64,000 nt of DNA from Cladosporium sp. IMV 00045. Taxonomy: Eukaryota; Ascomycota; Dothideomycetes; Cladosporiales; Cladosporiaceae. A program made the translations under genes and the position numbers. Shown one piece after another: positions 9,927 to 22,745 of the stretch (position 1 is its first letter; the number at the start of each line of letters is the position of its first letter). The stretch is taken from NCBI GenBank assembly GCA_001931905.2, contig MSJI02000800.1:36301-100300 (forward strand), in the 5' to 3' direction. The notes under the pieces were generated by a model that saw nothing but the letters and a program-made list of their open reading frames with translations, was not told where the DNA came from and did no database searches.

Positions 9927-10912
9927 GGGGGAATTGGAGGAGGGAAGAGGGAAGGGGAGGGATATTTTTGGGGGTGGGATAAAAGGCCTTTGTGACCCGA
10001 GAAAAGGGTGATATGTTAGCGACAGATTTCGTACAATATCAAACAAAAGAAGTACACTGCATACCTTGTGCAGCATTGAAAAAGAAGGATCAGTAGTGAG
10101 GACAATCTTGGAATACTCAAGAAGCATAGACATACATTCATGTATCTGGCGTGCATGTATCGAGATCCTCTGACTGGAGTTCAAACATTCAGGAAGGACT
10201 CCGAAACAAGAGAACGTCGTCAGAAGACAAGGAACCGAACAGCATTCGCGCAAAAGAACAACCAAGGCCCAAAGCACAATCGGAAAGAAAAGATCGAATT
10301 AGTACGACTTCTCACAGTCAATTCAAATACAGCACTTCAATCGAAGAAGGTAAACCTAAAGAAACAGAAACAATAATCAAAAGAAACGCACGCGCGCGCC
10401 CTGCCACCGCTCCCTTCCCTTATTTCCATCCATCCATCCAGGTCACAAATGGGTATCATTTCCAAACAACCGAAAAATCAAAAACAAGAATCAACAAGTT
10501 AAAGAGAACACTTCAAGCCGAAGAAAAAAAAAAGAGGGATTCAGAAAAAGAAGGACCAGGTCTGGTGATCAGGAACAAGAAAGGAAAAGGTATTTCGCTC
10601 GAAACTTCGCTCGCTCGCTCGCTTCGCAAGAGTAAACAGGTTCCGAGGCAAAAGGAAAAGAAAAATAAGTCCAGTTGGTTTGTTTTTTGTGTGTAGCGCG
10701 TGGTTCAAGTCATCGACAAAATAAGATGTGTATCCCGGTGGATAGAGAGAGGTTGTAAGATATGTATCCCGGCGGGTGGGTAGAGAGAGGTTGTTTCGGA
10801 AGATGTTCCGGATAAATGGGTGTAGAAAAGGTCAGTAAAGAGGGTCGGTATAGAAGGTGGGCAAAGAAGGTTGGTAAAATATGTGGATGTCAGAGTAGAA
10901 GACTTCTCATCA
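9927..10912. other. Convergent 3' region between Maf and MED15
   Basis: No gene is supported. The sequence is A-rich on the plus strand at 10140-10680, with a CGCTCGCT run near 10605-10622 and a CCATCCATCCA run near 10430. A degenerate direct repeat of about 40 bp lies at 10723-10796, sharing TGTATCCCGG and GTAGAGAGAGGTTGT-type blocks. This falls in the expected 3' untranslated region of MED15. Confidence 0.45.
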
Positions 10913-13518
10913 TCAAATGACGAAATCCATCTCCGGCCCATTAGCGTCAGCAGAAAAATCAATCTGCATATCTTCATCGCTCTGGCCGAGCCACAGACTG
11001 TCCCAAGAAGTGTTCGTGTCGTTCGACCAATCGAAGAGACCGTCGATAACAGCTGAAGGCACGGGTGCGTGTACGGGCTTGTCGGCGGCGGCGGCGTCTT
11101 TCTTCTCGTCCGCAGCAGCAGGCTTGTCCTTGTCTCTCTGCTCTTGTTGTTCGCTGTCCGAATTCTCTGCAGCACCGGCACCACCAGCACCCAAGCCGAG
11201 ATCGCCAACGGCGACGTTGAGCATGTCCGGGACGGCGGTGTCGCCGTTGCCGAAAGCGTCCCATTCGAGGTTGATGCGGAGGCGGTCGTTGATGCTGACG
11301 TCGCTGCTGCGGGAGCTCTGGCTGTCGGTTTCCGGGGTGGTTCCGGGGGAGCTCTGGATGCCTTCGACGGTTCCGTCTTCGGGGCGAAGGCCCCAGTCGT
11401 CGATCTGGCCGCCGGTCATGGTGTCGAAATTGAAGGGCTCGACGGTGGACAGGCCAGAGGCGATTGTGGAGCTGATGTCGGCCCAGAGTTGGTCTTCCTC
11501 TGAGAGAGCAGCGGTGTTGGAGTTGACGTCTGCGGCTGAGGTGGTTTCGTAACCCATCTTCTCAGCCAACGAGTCTTGCAGCGACTTGGTCTTGTCAGTA
11601 GCCGCGGCCTGCTTGTCACCGGCCTTAACGCCAGCAGCCTTGTTTCCTGAACCAGGAGTGGCAGGAGTAATAGCCTGACCAGCTGGAGTGCGAGCTTCGG
11701 TCTTGACAGCCGGGGTGAGTGACGGGTCGCGTTTCATAGCAGCAGCCTTCGGCGGCAGGAGACGAGCGCCAGGCTTCGGCTTGTCCGCGGCGGTCTTGCC
11801 TGGCAACGGCTTGCCTTCGAGATCCACGTCAAGACTCATAGCCGCGCTGTTCAACAAGAACTGCAGCGGGTCTTCGATTTCCGAGTGAACCGAATCGAAG
11901 TGAGCCTTGAGCTCTTCTTCCGTCTCGAAGCCCTCGATCGAAGCCTCGCAAGCGGCATCCTTGGTGCACTTCCAGCGCTTCTTGTCCCTCTCCTCGGCTT
12001 CACGAGCGAGCTGCGCCTTGCGAACTTGCTCTGGGCTGACGACCTTGGCGGCAGTGACACCAGGACTGGCGCCTGCAGGAGTGCCTGCCTGTCCAGCAGG
12101 AGTGGAGCCTGCGCTTTCCGGTTGACCAGTCTTGCGCCTCTTGTTGGGAGGGAACTTGAGCTTGTCGGGAGTAAGCTGCGTAGCACCAGACTCGTACTTG
12201 GGAATGCCATGTGGGCTGGCGACACCCACGCTCCAGTCGAACGACTTGTTGTCTGTTGGCGCTGGTGGGGGCTTCGAGCTGGAAGCCTTGCGTCCATGCT
12301 TAGAAGCAGTCTTCTCCATGCCCGGTGCTGGACCAGCTGGCTGCGAGGCCGTGGGCTGTTGCTGCGCTTGATTCTGCGCCTGCTGTGCGGCCTGCTGGTT
12401 GAGCTGTCCGCGTGCGCGAGCCTGGCTCATCGCCTGGAGGTAAGACTGAACCAAGTGTTGCATGTATTGTACCTGGCGCAGACTGAGCGAGAGATAGCCC
12501 TTGACACCGTTGGTCGAAGCATCCCAGTTGTGGAAGACCTGGATCTTCGCCTTCATGATGTCCTTGATGCGATTCTCATCGAACTCTGGCAAACGCAGCG
12601 CGGCGGTGAACGTCTTGTCGACTTGAGTGTACGCTCCATAGATCCTCTTTAGAATGGTGATGGTGTTCTCCGTCGCGGTGGCGTCCTGCTGGACTTGAGG
12701 ACCCTTGACTTGTGTTCGGTTGACCTCCTCCAACATTCTTTGAACAGTCTTGCGCAAATCGGCCTCGGTCTCATTCTGCTTCGACTCGGTCTGTTGAGGT
12801 GCCGCAGCAGCAACGGGCGCAGGAGGCATACCAGCCTGCACAGGGCGAGCGCCAGCATTTGCCTGGCGCAAGCTCTCGTACCTCCTCTTGAGCTGTTCGC
12901 GCTCTTGAGGACCCAGCTTGGCAAGCTGCTCTTGGGTGAGATTAGGCAGCTTCATGCCAGCAAGTGGCCCAGTGGGACGAGCCTTGTTAGGTTGAGCTGG
13001 GACAGCGGGCTGGCCATTAGGATTGGGAATTTCGACAACATCATCATTCGATGCTTGCGGCTGGTTCCGCTTTTGTCCAGCCTGCTGCTGAGCCTGCATC
13101 TGATCGTTGCCTTGCTGTCCGGGAGTGCGACTCGGTGGTCTCTGCTGATTGATCGGCTGGTTCTGCGCGAGCTGGTTCTGCAGCTGTGCCTGCTTCAAAG
13201 CCTGGTTCTGGGATGCCATCGATCTGAGACGGCTCTGCTCGATGACTTTTCTGATTTGATCATCAGACATCGAGGCACCTTGAGGGACCTTCTGTCTGAA
13301 CATGGCGATTTCCTGTGGTCCGATGGGGTTCTGAGGCGTCATGCGCATCTGGTTCATAGCTGGGTTCATTTGAAGACCTGCCTGACCCTGCTGCATTTGG
13401 GCATTAGGCTGCATTTGAGCAGTGGGTGCACCGCCTTGGTTGGAGTTCTGCATCATGGCCATAGGGGTGGGGTTGTTCCCATTGAGCTGCGCTCCTTGAT
13501 TGTTATTCTGACCCTGCA

Positions 13519-13555
<37 letters not shown>

Positions 13556-15822
13556 ACGTGTTGCAATAATCATTCTGACGCCAGCTTCCAGCTCCGTTGG
13601 ATTGTCGTGGAACCACTTGGTGATCATGGCCGAGAATCGTTGAATGATATTAGGCGGCAAAGACGCCTGGTTCTGCTCGATGTGAAGCTTCAATTGACCC
13701 CAAATGCGAACCTGAGGAGGTACATTCAGCCCCAGCGAGGAAGCGGCTTGAGGAGGGAATGGTCGCGAAAGCATCGCTTGGGTCTTCATAGCTGGAGGCA
13801 TGCGGTCCATCATATTCGGCGGGAGCTGCGGTTGCTGCTGCATTTGCCCTTGACCCTGCTGTTGGTGCTGCTGGGCATGTTGTTGTTGCTGTTGATGCTG
13901 CTGAGGATGTTGCTGCTGCGGATGTTGCTGTTGCTGCTGTTGGTGTTGTTGCTGCTGCTGCATCCGAGCCTGCAATTGAGCCGGGTCCATGCCCTGAGGC
14001 ACTTGCGATTGTCCCTGCGACATCATCGCCTGCTGCATGTTGATGTCCGGCATACCGTTGGGCATGCCGTTCATGCCGCCTTGATTTCCCATCTGCTGGT
14101 TGCCCATCTGGGCATTGGGCTGGTTCCTGCGGGCCTGCGCCAGTGCCCACTGCTTGATAAGGGCTGGTAGCTCCTCCGGGCTCGTCTGGGCGATATTTCG
14201 CATTTTGTCAATCACCGGGGGAGGCATAGTGCGGATGATGTTGAGAGCTTGCGGGTTGTCGAAGACGGGGTGGTGTGGCAAACCGGCCAAAGGCCCTTGC
14301 ATCATGTTAACACCGGAATTGTTGCGGTTGATCATACTCTGATGGTGTTGCATCAAGGCGTTGGGTCCATTCCCAGGTGTTTGGCCGTGCTGGTTTGGCT
14401 GCTGCATGTTCGGCGCTCTGTTAGGTTGTGAGGGCGTGTTTGGGGTCTGACTGCCTGGCGGTTGCATGGGCCTGTTCAGCATAGGCATGGCCGGGCTTCC
14501 TCCTGCAGCGCCGTTGAGCGCGTTCTGAGTGCCCATGCCTTGTCCGTGCATCTGAGCCTGCTGCATGGCTTGATTCCTCGCAGCGTTGTTGCGCATTTGC
14601 TCTTGACGCTGCTTCTCCCTCTGCAAGAGAACCATCTGCATTTGCTGTTGCTGCGTCATGCTGTTCGGCATCTGGTTACCGCCTTGCCCGTTGCCATTAC
14701 CCAGCATCGCAGGGTTGATGTTGCCCGCCTGAGCATTTTGCTGATTCATAGGAGTTTTGAATTGAGCGTTGGGATTGTTGCTTGCTGGTACAACCTGTTC
14801 ACCAGACTCCTGAAGCTTGAGAGCGTTGGCCTGCTGACCCATGATAGCTGTGAAATCGAAAGAGTTGCCTTGCTGAGATCCAGCCTGAGCCATGCTGGCG
14901 CCGCCAGCATTGCCCATCATGTTCTGCGGTACCTGACCGCCGTTGGCCTGGGCTGCTTTCCGGGCCATGAGCTCATTTCTCGCTTGCCTGAAGACATAGT
15001 TAATAAGTGGATCCTTCTTCGCCGCAGACGCTTGCTGACGATCTTGCTCCGACATGCTTCGCATGATATTGTTGCGCAAACCCGCTTTCTTGTCGTCAGG
15101 TATCGAGGCCATGATCTTAGCAGCGACCTCTTGCAATTCCTGCGGTTGAAACTGGGGAGCCATTTGCGGATTCGGGGTGTTGTTCATGTGCTGAGGTTGA
15201 TGTGAATTCTGAGACATGGAAGGCTGCATCCCAGGAGCGCCCATCTGGTTCATGTTGTTGAGCATTTGCTGCTGTTGCATATTGCCCATGTTCGGTGGTT
15301 GCTGGCCTCGCTGGGCCATCTGTGCGCCATTCGGGTTGACCGTGCCGTCGCCTTGCATTTGACCGTTACCCATTTGTGCGACGTTACCGTTCATGACGCC
15401 GCCCATGTTTTGGCTGCGCTTAGCTGAGATTTCGGCCATTTTCCTCCTCATGGCCTGGGTGTAGAGATCCGAGTTCGGCGCGCGAGTGATGGTCTCGTTT
15501 TCGAACTGCATGGCTGTGCGAAGGCACTTGCCCATGTCTGGCTCGAGGAAGCGAAGCAGGGAGAATCTGGATAGAAAGTGTTAGTGAGTGTGCGGAAGCG
15601 CTCATATGCACGGCCGTGTACTGACAATTGCATGATCATGGCAGATCTGGAGCCCAAGTTGAACGTGGACTGCCACTGGCCTGCGAACTTGGGCAGTTCG
15701 TTCTGCAGGTTGGCCATGACCTGTGGATGCGGTTGCTGGGCGGCATTGCCTTGCTGTGGTCTCTGCATGCCGTTGGGCTGGCCCTGGGGCATGCCGTTGC
15801 CCATCATGTTCATTTGCGCCAT
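10913..15822 (-). CDS. MED15: Mediator complex subunit 15 (MED15/GAL11), glutamine-rich coactivator
   Basis: The gene has two exons on the minus strand: 15822-15626 and 15566-10913, with a 59-nt intron (15567-15625; donor GTCAGT, branch-like CACTAAC, acceptor CCAG). The product is 1616 residues. The N-terminus (about 35-105) reads as the KIX-like activator-binding domain of the Mediator tail, ending in YTQAMRRKMAEISAKR. A very long Gln/Asn/Met-rich region follows, with pure polyQ at about 738-749. The region near 930-1060 is charged and helical. At about 1266-1290 there is a C-x5-C...H-x4-H zinc-finger-like element that is seen in filamentous fungal MED15 proteins. The C-terminus is strongly acidic. 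The role is recruitment of RNA polymerase II by activators. The MED15 name is inferred from the KIX-like start, composition and layout. Confidence 0.78.
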
Positions 15823-17944
15823 GGTATTTCGCTCTCAAGTAGGGTGCGCGTGCACGCTTCCGGCTGAAAGTGTGTCCTCCCGAAGGCCTAGCGGCAGCGC
15901 CCTGTGTGTGTTGCTCGAAGTCGTGGTGGTGTCACGCATGCATGGACAGGGCTGTGCATGCAATGTGTTGCGCTATTTGTAGGGTGCAGTTTGAGAATAG
16001 CGCTGGAGTCGGGGAAAAGCGTTTTCCAAGTCGCAAGAGCAAGAGGTGAGAAGGTGAGAGTCTCTGCGAAAGGGTGGTGAGGAAGTAGGCCAGAGAGTTG
16101 GCGTGGGCGCACAAGTAGCGGATGGCGACAGCGTCGGCGGCGGCGGCGGCGGCGGCGGCAGCAGACAAAGCTGGTGCTCGTGCGCTTCAGGCTGAGTAGA
16201 CGAGGTGAGCGGAGGTGTGACGGTGGGTGAGAGGAAGCGGCTATGTGCGTATGCGCGCGCAATGTAGCGGATAGCGAAGAACAATAAGTGTCGTCGTGGT
16301 CGTGAGGATGGGAGCCGAGCGTCGGTGAAGATACAAGATAGTGGAAGAGAGAGGGTGGCGGTGTTGGAGTGGATGAGTGTGTGAGTGTGGCTTGTATGGA
16401 TGAGAGGGTCGAGTCGAGTTGCAACAATAGCAACGGTAGAGAGTAGTGACAAGACAAGAGTAATAGCAAGTAGTTGGTGAGTGTCGAGAGCAAGAGTCAA
16501 GAGTAAGAGTAGGTGTAGATCACACGCAGGCAGCGCGCGCTAAGCGGGTTGGTAAGGCTCGAGCGAGAGGCCAGAGGCGGTTTGGCAGTTTAAGCGGAGG
16601 AGGAGGAGGGCGGTGGATTTGATGGATGGATGGGTGGATGGATGGATGGATTGGATGATGGTGGGTGGGGGATCACACTCTAAACTCTGCCTGCTCTGCC
16701 CTGCGATTTTGCCTGGCTCTCAGCTGGTCTGTGAGGGAAGGCCGCCTACTTCACCAGATAGGCTGTGTCGTGTCACCTGTTTATAAAGGAAGAGAAGAAT
16801 TGCGGTATAGCAGTCGAGTATGGCTGAGACTCATGCGTTCTTCTGGCGATGCTGCCGCTGAACAATCGTCGTCTGTGTTGCTGTGCAGGCGAAACCACCG
16901 GCTCGCTCCCAAGCGGAGGGTTCAAGCCTGGTAGATGCGCGTGCTCACCCGGTCAAGTGTCATATGCTGTTTGATGAGACACGGATGAATGCATTGATCG
17001 ATCGAGGTGGAAGTGACTGCTTTGCGACTATCTCTCACTTCACAAAACTTATACAGTATTATTGTATTGAAGTTCATTCACCATAATGAATGCACCACAG
17101 CTGAAGATTATTCAGACCCAGGTCAGGCATTAATTCACGTTCCCAGGCGCTTAAGCGGTGCACATCCAGTCTGCCAGTCTCACAGGTCGCACTAAGCATC
17201 CCTAGGCAGGAAATTAGCGGAGACCGAGAGGGAGGGCACGCATGTAGGAGAAGTCTCCGGTTCATGCCACGTCGTGAATGCCAGCCCGACGAGTCGTCAG
17301 TCAGGCGAGAGACGTCTTGTTGATATAAGACAAGCCTGCTATGCTCATCGCTCAGCCTAGCTAAGGAATCTACAAAAAACCAAATCGCCCCTGAATCGAC
17401 GAGTACTGTTCCCTTCTTCCCCTCACTACTCCTGATACCCACGAGATGCAGTCGTGAAGGAAGCACGGCAAGGCGAGGCAGGGTATAATTCGCGTTGGAT
17501 CGCCCGCCCGTCACCGCCGATCCTTACAAGCTTCCCACACGCATCAAGCTTCGCTTTCCCCAGGGTTCCAGGTTCAGAGAGGGAGTTACAGCCAATCAGA
17601 ATTGAGATCCACTATAAATTTATCGAGCTGGACATCATAAGGGAATGGTGTTCATGGCGCCGCAGCATATACATCATAAAATCATGAAGATTGTTATGAG
17701 TGATGCATCAGTGTCATACCTGATCAACGCTTTTGCTTTTGTGATCTCGAGTACACACATCGAAGTCGAGAGCACTATACTAAGGGATGATGAGGCTGGT
17801 GAGACATAAATCGAGAGCAATCTCACTTTCCTAGAAGGTCTAGCAAAAAGAATACCAGTAACCTCACTTTCTCCTCTCTGCAATCCTCCATATAAGCCAG
17901 ACTCGACAAGATCATCCATCCCATCTCCCCGACCCAGATCTTGC
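15823..17944. other. MED15 upstream region and gene-free stretch
   Basis: Bases 15823-16660 are purine-rich on the plus strand and probably form the MED15 promoter and leader. They include a GGC trinucleotide run at about 16134-16160 and a GGAT tetranucleotide tract at about 16618-16655. Bases 16700-17944 show no recognisable gene; the longest open frames (for example 17074-17514 minus) have no domain and no coding bias I can see. The end of this stretch is the 3' side of the permease gene. Confidence 0.5.
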
Positions 17945-19962
17945 TCACAACCCTTCCGAAGCCGGCGGGCCATGATACGCTATCAATCCAAACCGTCAGC
18001 AAAAGAGTTTCAATGCTCCCAAACCACAACTCAACTTCAACGAAACCAAACCACGTTCCAAGACAAGACAAACTCAAGGAAAAAGAAATAAAAAGGAAAT
18101 ACTCACACTTCCTCGAATGCACCGCATACCACGCCGCAGCAATAACCCCAAACCCGACCAACACGACACTAGCATAATTCATACTCACCGCCGTAACCGG
18201 CAACGCAGTCGGCATGCTAAACAGGACCAACTCAAACGCAATCCAAGCCAACGCCACGCCATTCACGACCGGTCCGATCACTCGGCCCAAATTCCAGCGC
18301 GCTTTGAGGACTTGCTCGCGCCTGTTGAGCAAGCTGACGGCGATGGGGATGGCGTATGCCAAAGCTAGGGCTTGCACGCCCACGCTGACGAAAGCGGTGA
18401 AAGCGCTGCTGCTGCCGAGGTTGATGAGGCCGAGGAGGAGTTGGATGGCGGTTACGAGGGCGAGGGCGTTGAGGGGGATGTTCAGGGTGGGGTGGACTTT
18501 GGCCCTGGAGGAGAAGGGGGTTAGTAGCGGTTTGGGTTGGGGAAGAGGTGTGTCTTCTTGAAATGGGTGAAGGAAGGGATCGGAACGAACTAAAACAAAG
18601 TCAGCGCGATGTCCATCATATAATACCTAAGCAGGAACCCCGAGAAAACATACCCAAATCTTCGCCCCCGGAATGGCATTATCCCTCGCCATGGCCCACG
18701 TGCACCTGCTCGCCGCGTTCGTAATAGAAATACTACAACCTAGAGTGATCACAAACACCAAAAACATCAACCCCAACCCTCCGCCGGGCGAGCCCATGAC
18801 GACGTGGAAAATGTACGGCAGAGCCTGCGCAGCCGGCGCTTCCACAATGTCCGCCAGCGGCGGCAGCGTGACGCAGATGGGGATGATGAAGAACAGGCCC
18901 GCGATGCCACCGACTGGGACGCAGAGTGAGATTGCGTTGGGGACCTGCGAGAGATATCAAACGGTTAGTGAGACGATGGGTTTGGAGAGCAGGTTGGTTG
19001 TGTTGGGGGAATCCATGTCGCAACGCACCTTCACAGACGCATCGTGACACTCCTCAGCCATGCTGGAAATCATACCAATGGCGGAAAAGCAGTACGCAAC
19101 CGGCAAGAGCCCGATGAAAAACGTAAACCCGCCCCAACCCGCGAGCGAAGTATCATAATTCCCCAACGCATAACCCGCCGGATGGCGCCCGACATCCGCC
19201 ACGACGGAAAGCGCAATCATGATCACAACAATGCTCAGCGCCGTCCAGGCGGCCGTGAAAGTGTCCACGGCGGGCAAGAACCTGTTGCCAAAAGCGCAGG
19301 CGACGAAAGCGCCGATGCAGCACGCGTAGAAGATCAGCAGCAGCTGCCAGGCGGAGAGGGTGAAGTCTGGGTGGTACATGGATACCGTGCCGGAGATGAG
19401 GCTGGCGAAGCCGAAGTTCACGGAGAGCGTGATGGTCCAGTTCCCGATCAGCCAGATCCAGCCCGTGATGTAGGCGAGGGTCACTTTGCCTTTGCCGGCG
19501 AGTTCTGTGAAGGCGCAGAGAGGGAGTTGTTAGTTTGCGACAGGACCGAATTGAACGATGGTCAATGGTAGGATGATGCAGGCAGGCAAGCATGCAGGCG
19601 GAGCACGTACGGAAAACCCAATAACTCGGCCCACCCGAAGTGGGATATCTCGAAGCAAACTCGCCCAGCGACAGGGCAATGCATTCGTCCAAGATCAAAA
19701 CGACAATCCAGCCCAGGAAAATCGAAAGCTGACCCCCACCGTAGATGGCCGACATCAACGGTCCGCCTTCACCGTAGGGAATCGCTGCAATCGCGAGCGA
19801 TTGGAAAAGCAGTGTCCACAAGCTGCGGTTGCGTTGCAGTTCTTCTTTGTACCCAAGCACGGCGAGCTCGCCTTCTTGAACGCTGTCGTTGCGCGCATCT
19901 GGGCTCGCGGGTTCGAGTTTCTCGTCGGCGATGCCTTTCGAGTCTTTTCGCGTGAGGGTCAT
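17945..19962 (-). CDS. APC-family amino acid/GABA/choline permease
   Basis: This is a multi-exon amino-acid permease of the eukaryotic GABA/choline (ACT/UGA4-HNM1) group, a 12-helix plasma-membrane proton symporter. Exons read from the sequence: 19962-19611, 19504-19029, 18944-18654, 18504-18107 and 17979-17945. Introns are 106, 84, about 149 and 127 nt with donors GTACGT, GTGCGT, GTATGT and GTGAGT. Family marks include the acidic N-terminus, IPYGEGGPLMSAIYGGG, SLGEFASRYPTSGGPSYWV, AYITGWIWLIGNW, SMAEECHDASVK-VPNAI, ARDNAIPGAKIW, VHPTLNIPLNAL and a final HSRKSYHGPP-type tail. Three junctions keep phase exactly. The junction at 18505-18653 does not: exon 3 ends in phase 0 and exon 4 needs phase 2. 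So there is an undetected micro-exon, an assembly error or a real frameshift. Substrate cannot be assigned. Confidence 0.78.
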
Positions 19963-21311
19963 GGTGTATGGTTCTATCAGTGGGTTCGAGGGAGGGCGCG
20001 TGGTCTTTCCAAAGTGAGCTTTCTTTGTTCGTCCCGATAAACAATACGAGCGTGGACAATAGACCAGTGTACAGCACTTCTGCTCAAACTGGCTCCCGTC
20101 TACAATCAAGTAATGAGAACCGAAGAAGTTCAGAAACAGAACTTACAAAGCACAGAACCGATGGTATATACCTACCACTCACGCCTACGGTCACCTCCTG
20201 GCAGCCACATCAGAGCCATCCAGCTCCCAAGCTCATGATACGCCCAATCGACAGTGTCAGCAGATCAAACACAGATAGCACAACAGCAGCAGCATCGCAG
20301 CGCCCGCGCAATCAAGCAAAAACGCGAAGCTTATCGTATTGTACCTGCGCACAGCGCTGCTAGATACGGCACCTGCATGCGATTATCTCGAGTTGTTTCT
20401 GATAAGACGACCTGACGTGAGAAAGCTTGTGGGGCTTGGGCGGGCGAGGCGGGTTCTGGTTGCCGGGAGTGGACTAGGGCGGTCGCCACTTTCTCCGCAT
20501 TGCAAGAATGCGGAGAACGTACCTACCTAGTGATGATAGGTGATTGACCATGCTCCCATGATAGGCAACCACGATGGGGGTTTGAGATGGTCGAGATAGT
20601 GTCTCGATAATGTGGCCTGTTTTCGTGTTGTATCGGTCAGTTTAAGGTGGCGTGAAAGTGATAGCTAGGTCAGGTGATTGTGGAGCGCGACATTGAACGT
20701 GGTGTAGCTTGCGATATACAATTGCTGTAACAAGAGCCTCTCTATTAATAAAGCTTTCTGAAGGCTGGGATGATCGGGTAGCTGTGGTTGAAAGCTCCAT
20801 CCAACATAAATAGCCAGATAGTTCGTATACAATCATGTAGAGCCCCGATGACAAGCCTCTTGAAGGTCAACATTTGTCGCTTGCGTACAGCGCTCAATTC
20901 CTGCGTGACACCACACAAAATGAAGGCGCAAGAGATGACGGAGGTATTCCCAATTTCTCTGAAGTATCTGAGTATACCATGAGATATGCTTGCTGCTACC
21001 CAAGTCTTTGACGTACTGTAATCTCCGACAAAATCCCAAAATGAAAGCATCGCTACTCCTGTGCGGTGCTCGAAAGATCAAGTAAACAAAAACCAAACGC
21101 GCTCGCTGGAACTCCTCGCTGTCTCCAAAGCGACGTAGAAGAAACAAAACGTCGATCATGAAGCATATCATCGCGGAGCTCATTGCTCTGGAATTCAATT
21201 GTGTGATCTTCGTGTTTTGCACAATTCAAGGATCGGCAACCACAGGAGCTTGATTTGCAAGAGCAAGGGCAAAATCACGCTCCGCGAGCACAATAGGTGC
21301 GTTTCGCAGCC
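19963..21311. other. Upstream region of the permease; no gene seen
   Basis: The first few hundred bases upstream of the permease start should carry its promoter. The remainder contains open frames of up to about 130 codons on both strands (for example 20833-21222 minus) that lack any recognisable domain. I see no repeat or RNA gene. Confidence 0.4.
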
Positions 21312-21944
21312 TCAATTCTCAGGAACCTCAATTCCAATAGCAGCAAGCATCTTGACGAGCTCCTTCTTCTCGCCGGGCACTCTCGACCTCTTCGCCCTTC
21401 GTTTCATCTCATAGGTAGTCTTATAATCCGGTATGGGGCCGGAGTACACCCAATCGGGCTGCGGGCGATGCTTGTCCGCCCTGATATGAAGCCAGCGCTT
21501 GAGACTGGGCGAGTTTTTCATGGAATTGCACACCTTGTCCTTCTTGCCGGTGGCGGTGGTGGTGGTGCACAGCTGTATCTTGAGCTGCGTGTTCTTGCGC
21601 AAGTTGGCCTCCTGGTCGGGCGGCATGCGCGCCATCCACGCCAGCAGGCCGTCGAAGTTGAAGTCTGTGACGTCGATGCGGATCGGGCACGAGTTGTGGA
21701 TCAGCGGCAGGACTTCGTTGCGCACCTGCCGGCTCGTGAGCACCAGGCTGTGCGGGTTGCTGAGGCTGCTGCAGTTGGGCGGCAGGATGTGGATGCGCAC
21801 GGAGGAGAGGGCGAGGCGGTAGATTTCTATGCGTAGCTCGGGTGGCAGGTCGAAGAAACAGGTCCCGCCTCGTTGGGGTGGTGGTGGGCGGCGCGCGAGT
21901 GCGGGGAGCAATCGCCGAGGTGGAGGACGGGCTGATGATGACAT
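21312..21944 (-). CDS. 2EXR / F-box-like hypothetical protein
   Basis: The 210-residue protein has a Pro/Arg-rich N-terminus (about 1-27) and then FFDLPPELRIEIYRLAL at about 29-45, the LPxELRxxIY pattern that opens the 2EXR/F-box-like domain common in large families in Dothideomycetes and other fungi. It continues with SLVLTSRQVRNEVLPLIH at about 67-84, the usual second helix (CRQIRxEx) of these domains. The C-terminus is basic (KRRAKRSRVPGEKKE). In F-box proteins this kind of motif would bind Skp1, but for this fungal family no biochemical role is established. It is a single exon starting at an ATG. Functional assignment stops at family level. Confidence 0.75.
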   Translation of the reverse strand: MSSSARPPPRRLLPALARRPPPPQRGGTCFFDLPPELRIEIYRLALSSVRIHILPPNCSSLSNPHSLVLTSRQVRNEVLPLIHNSCPIRIDVTDFNFDGLLAWMARMPPDQEANLRKNTQLKIQLCTTTTATGKKDKVCNSMKNSPSLKRWLHIRADKHRPQPDWVYSGPIPDYKTTYEMKRRAKRSRVPGEKKELVKMLAAIGIEVPEN

Positions 21945-22745
21945 GGCTGGTTTTGTGTTGTTTACAATTTGTGCAGCGGTGTGGTCGAGTCAGATATAGT
22001 GATAGGTGAGGGAGGTCTTCGTCACAGTGGGCTAGAGATGTTGAGACGCATGGTATTGGATGTGGTATGGGCCGACATGATCGCTCGTGTTCCGATTGTC
22101 TGGTACGAGTGGCACCTCACACGTCGTCACATGCAGGCACAAGACTCGCCATGTGCGCGACAAGTGGAACAATAGAAGTGGAGTGTGGCAGAAGGGTTAG
22201 TAGTGGCTTGTGTACGGAATGAAATGACTGTGGATTGCAGTGATGGGGATTTTGGGAAGAAAGAGGTCTGATGCCTCTCAGGCGATTCAGCTATAGAGTA
22301 CGCGCAATTGCACGAAGGAAGCGGTACGCCTGTCCAGACCCTCCAGTCCAAGCGTCTGTACCAAATCGCGGAGCGTGGACCTAGACCCGGACCTACCACC
22401 GAAGATCACATGCATTCGTAAATATAAGGAATCCGATATACTTTAGGAAGAACATTGCCTCGTGTATATAATGGACAATGTGAGACGATAAAAGAAACAT
22501 GACCAATCTTCCGCCCAAAAAAGTATTCTTGTGTCACTTTTTGCCGAACGCGATTGAATAGACACTCATGCGGTTCCACGAATACATGAAAACATTACAT
22601 TCATTTTCGCAGTCCTGTCACACTCACAAGCAAATGGTCTCACAGAAGACCAGCCGCCAATCCTGAACACCGTCGCTGAAATATCCCTATAAACTTTTGA
22701 TCCTTTTACCCTTGAGACATGCCCAATTCCATCTCAGCCTCTCCA
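21945..22745. other. Intergenic region between the 2EXR gene and RAD50
   Basis: Contains the upstream region of the 2EXR-like gene and the 3' side of RAD50. No open frame here shows recognisable protein features. Confidence 0.45.

Noticed and set aside
10151..10696. 181-codon plus-strand Lys/Arg/Ser-rich frame
   Set aside because: Composition reflects the A-rich 3' region between convergent genes, with no domain.
12695..14170. Long plus-strand Leu/His/Arg-rich open frame
   Set aside because: It is the antisense shadow of the Gln-rich MED15 coding sequence; CAG/CTG repeats read as Leu on the other strand.
15973..16500. 175-codon minus-strand frame with a hydrophobic start upstream of MED15
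   Set aside because: It reads a pyrimidine-rich leader with microsatellites and has no domain; it is more likely 5' untranslated sequence.
16618..16655. GGAT-type tetranucleotide tract considered as a CRISPR-like or regulatory array
   Set aside because: It is a simple microsatellite without spacers.
17074..17514. 146-codon minus-strand frame between MED15 and the permease
   Set aside because: No recognisable domain or coding pattern.
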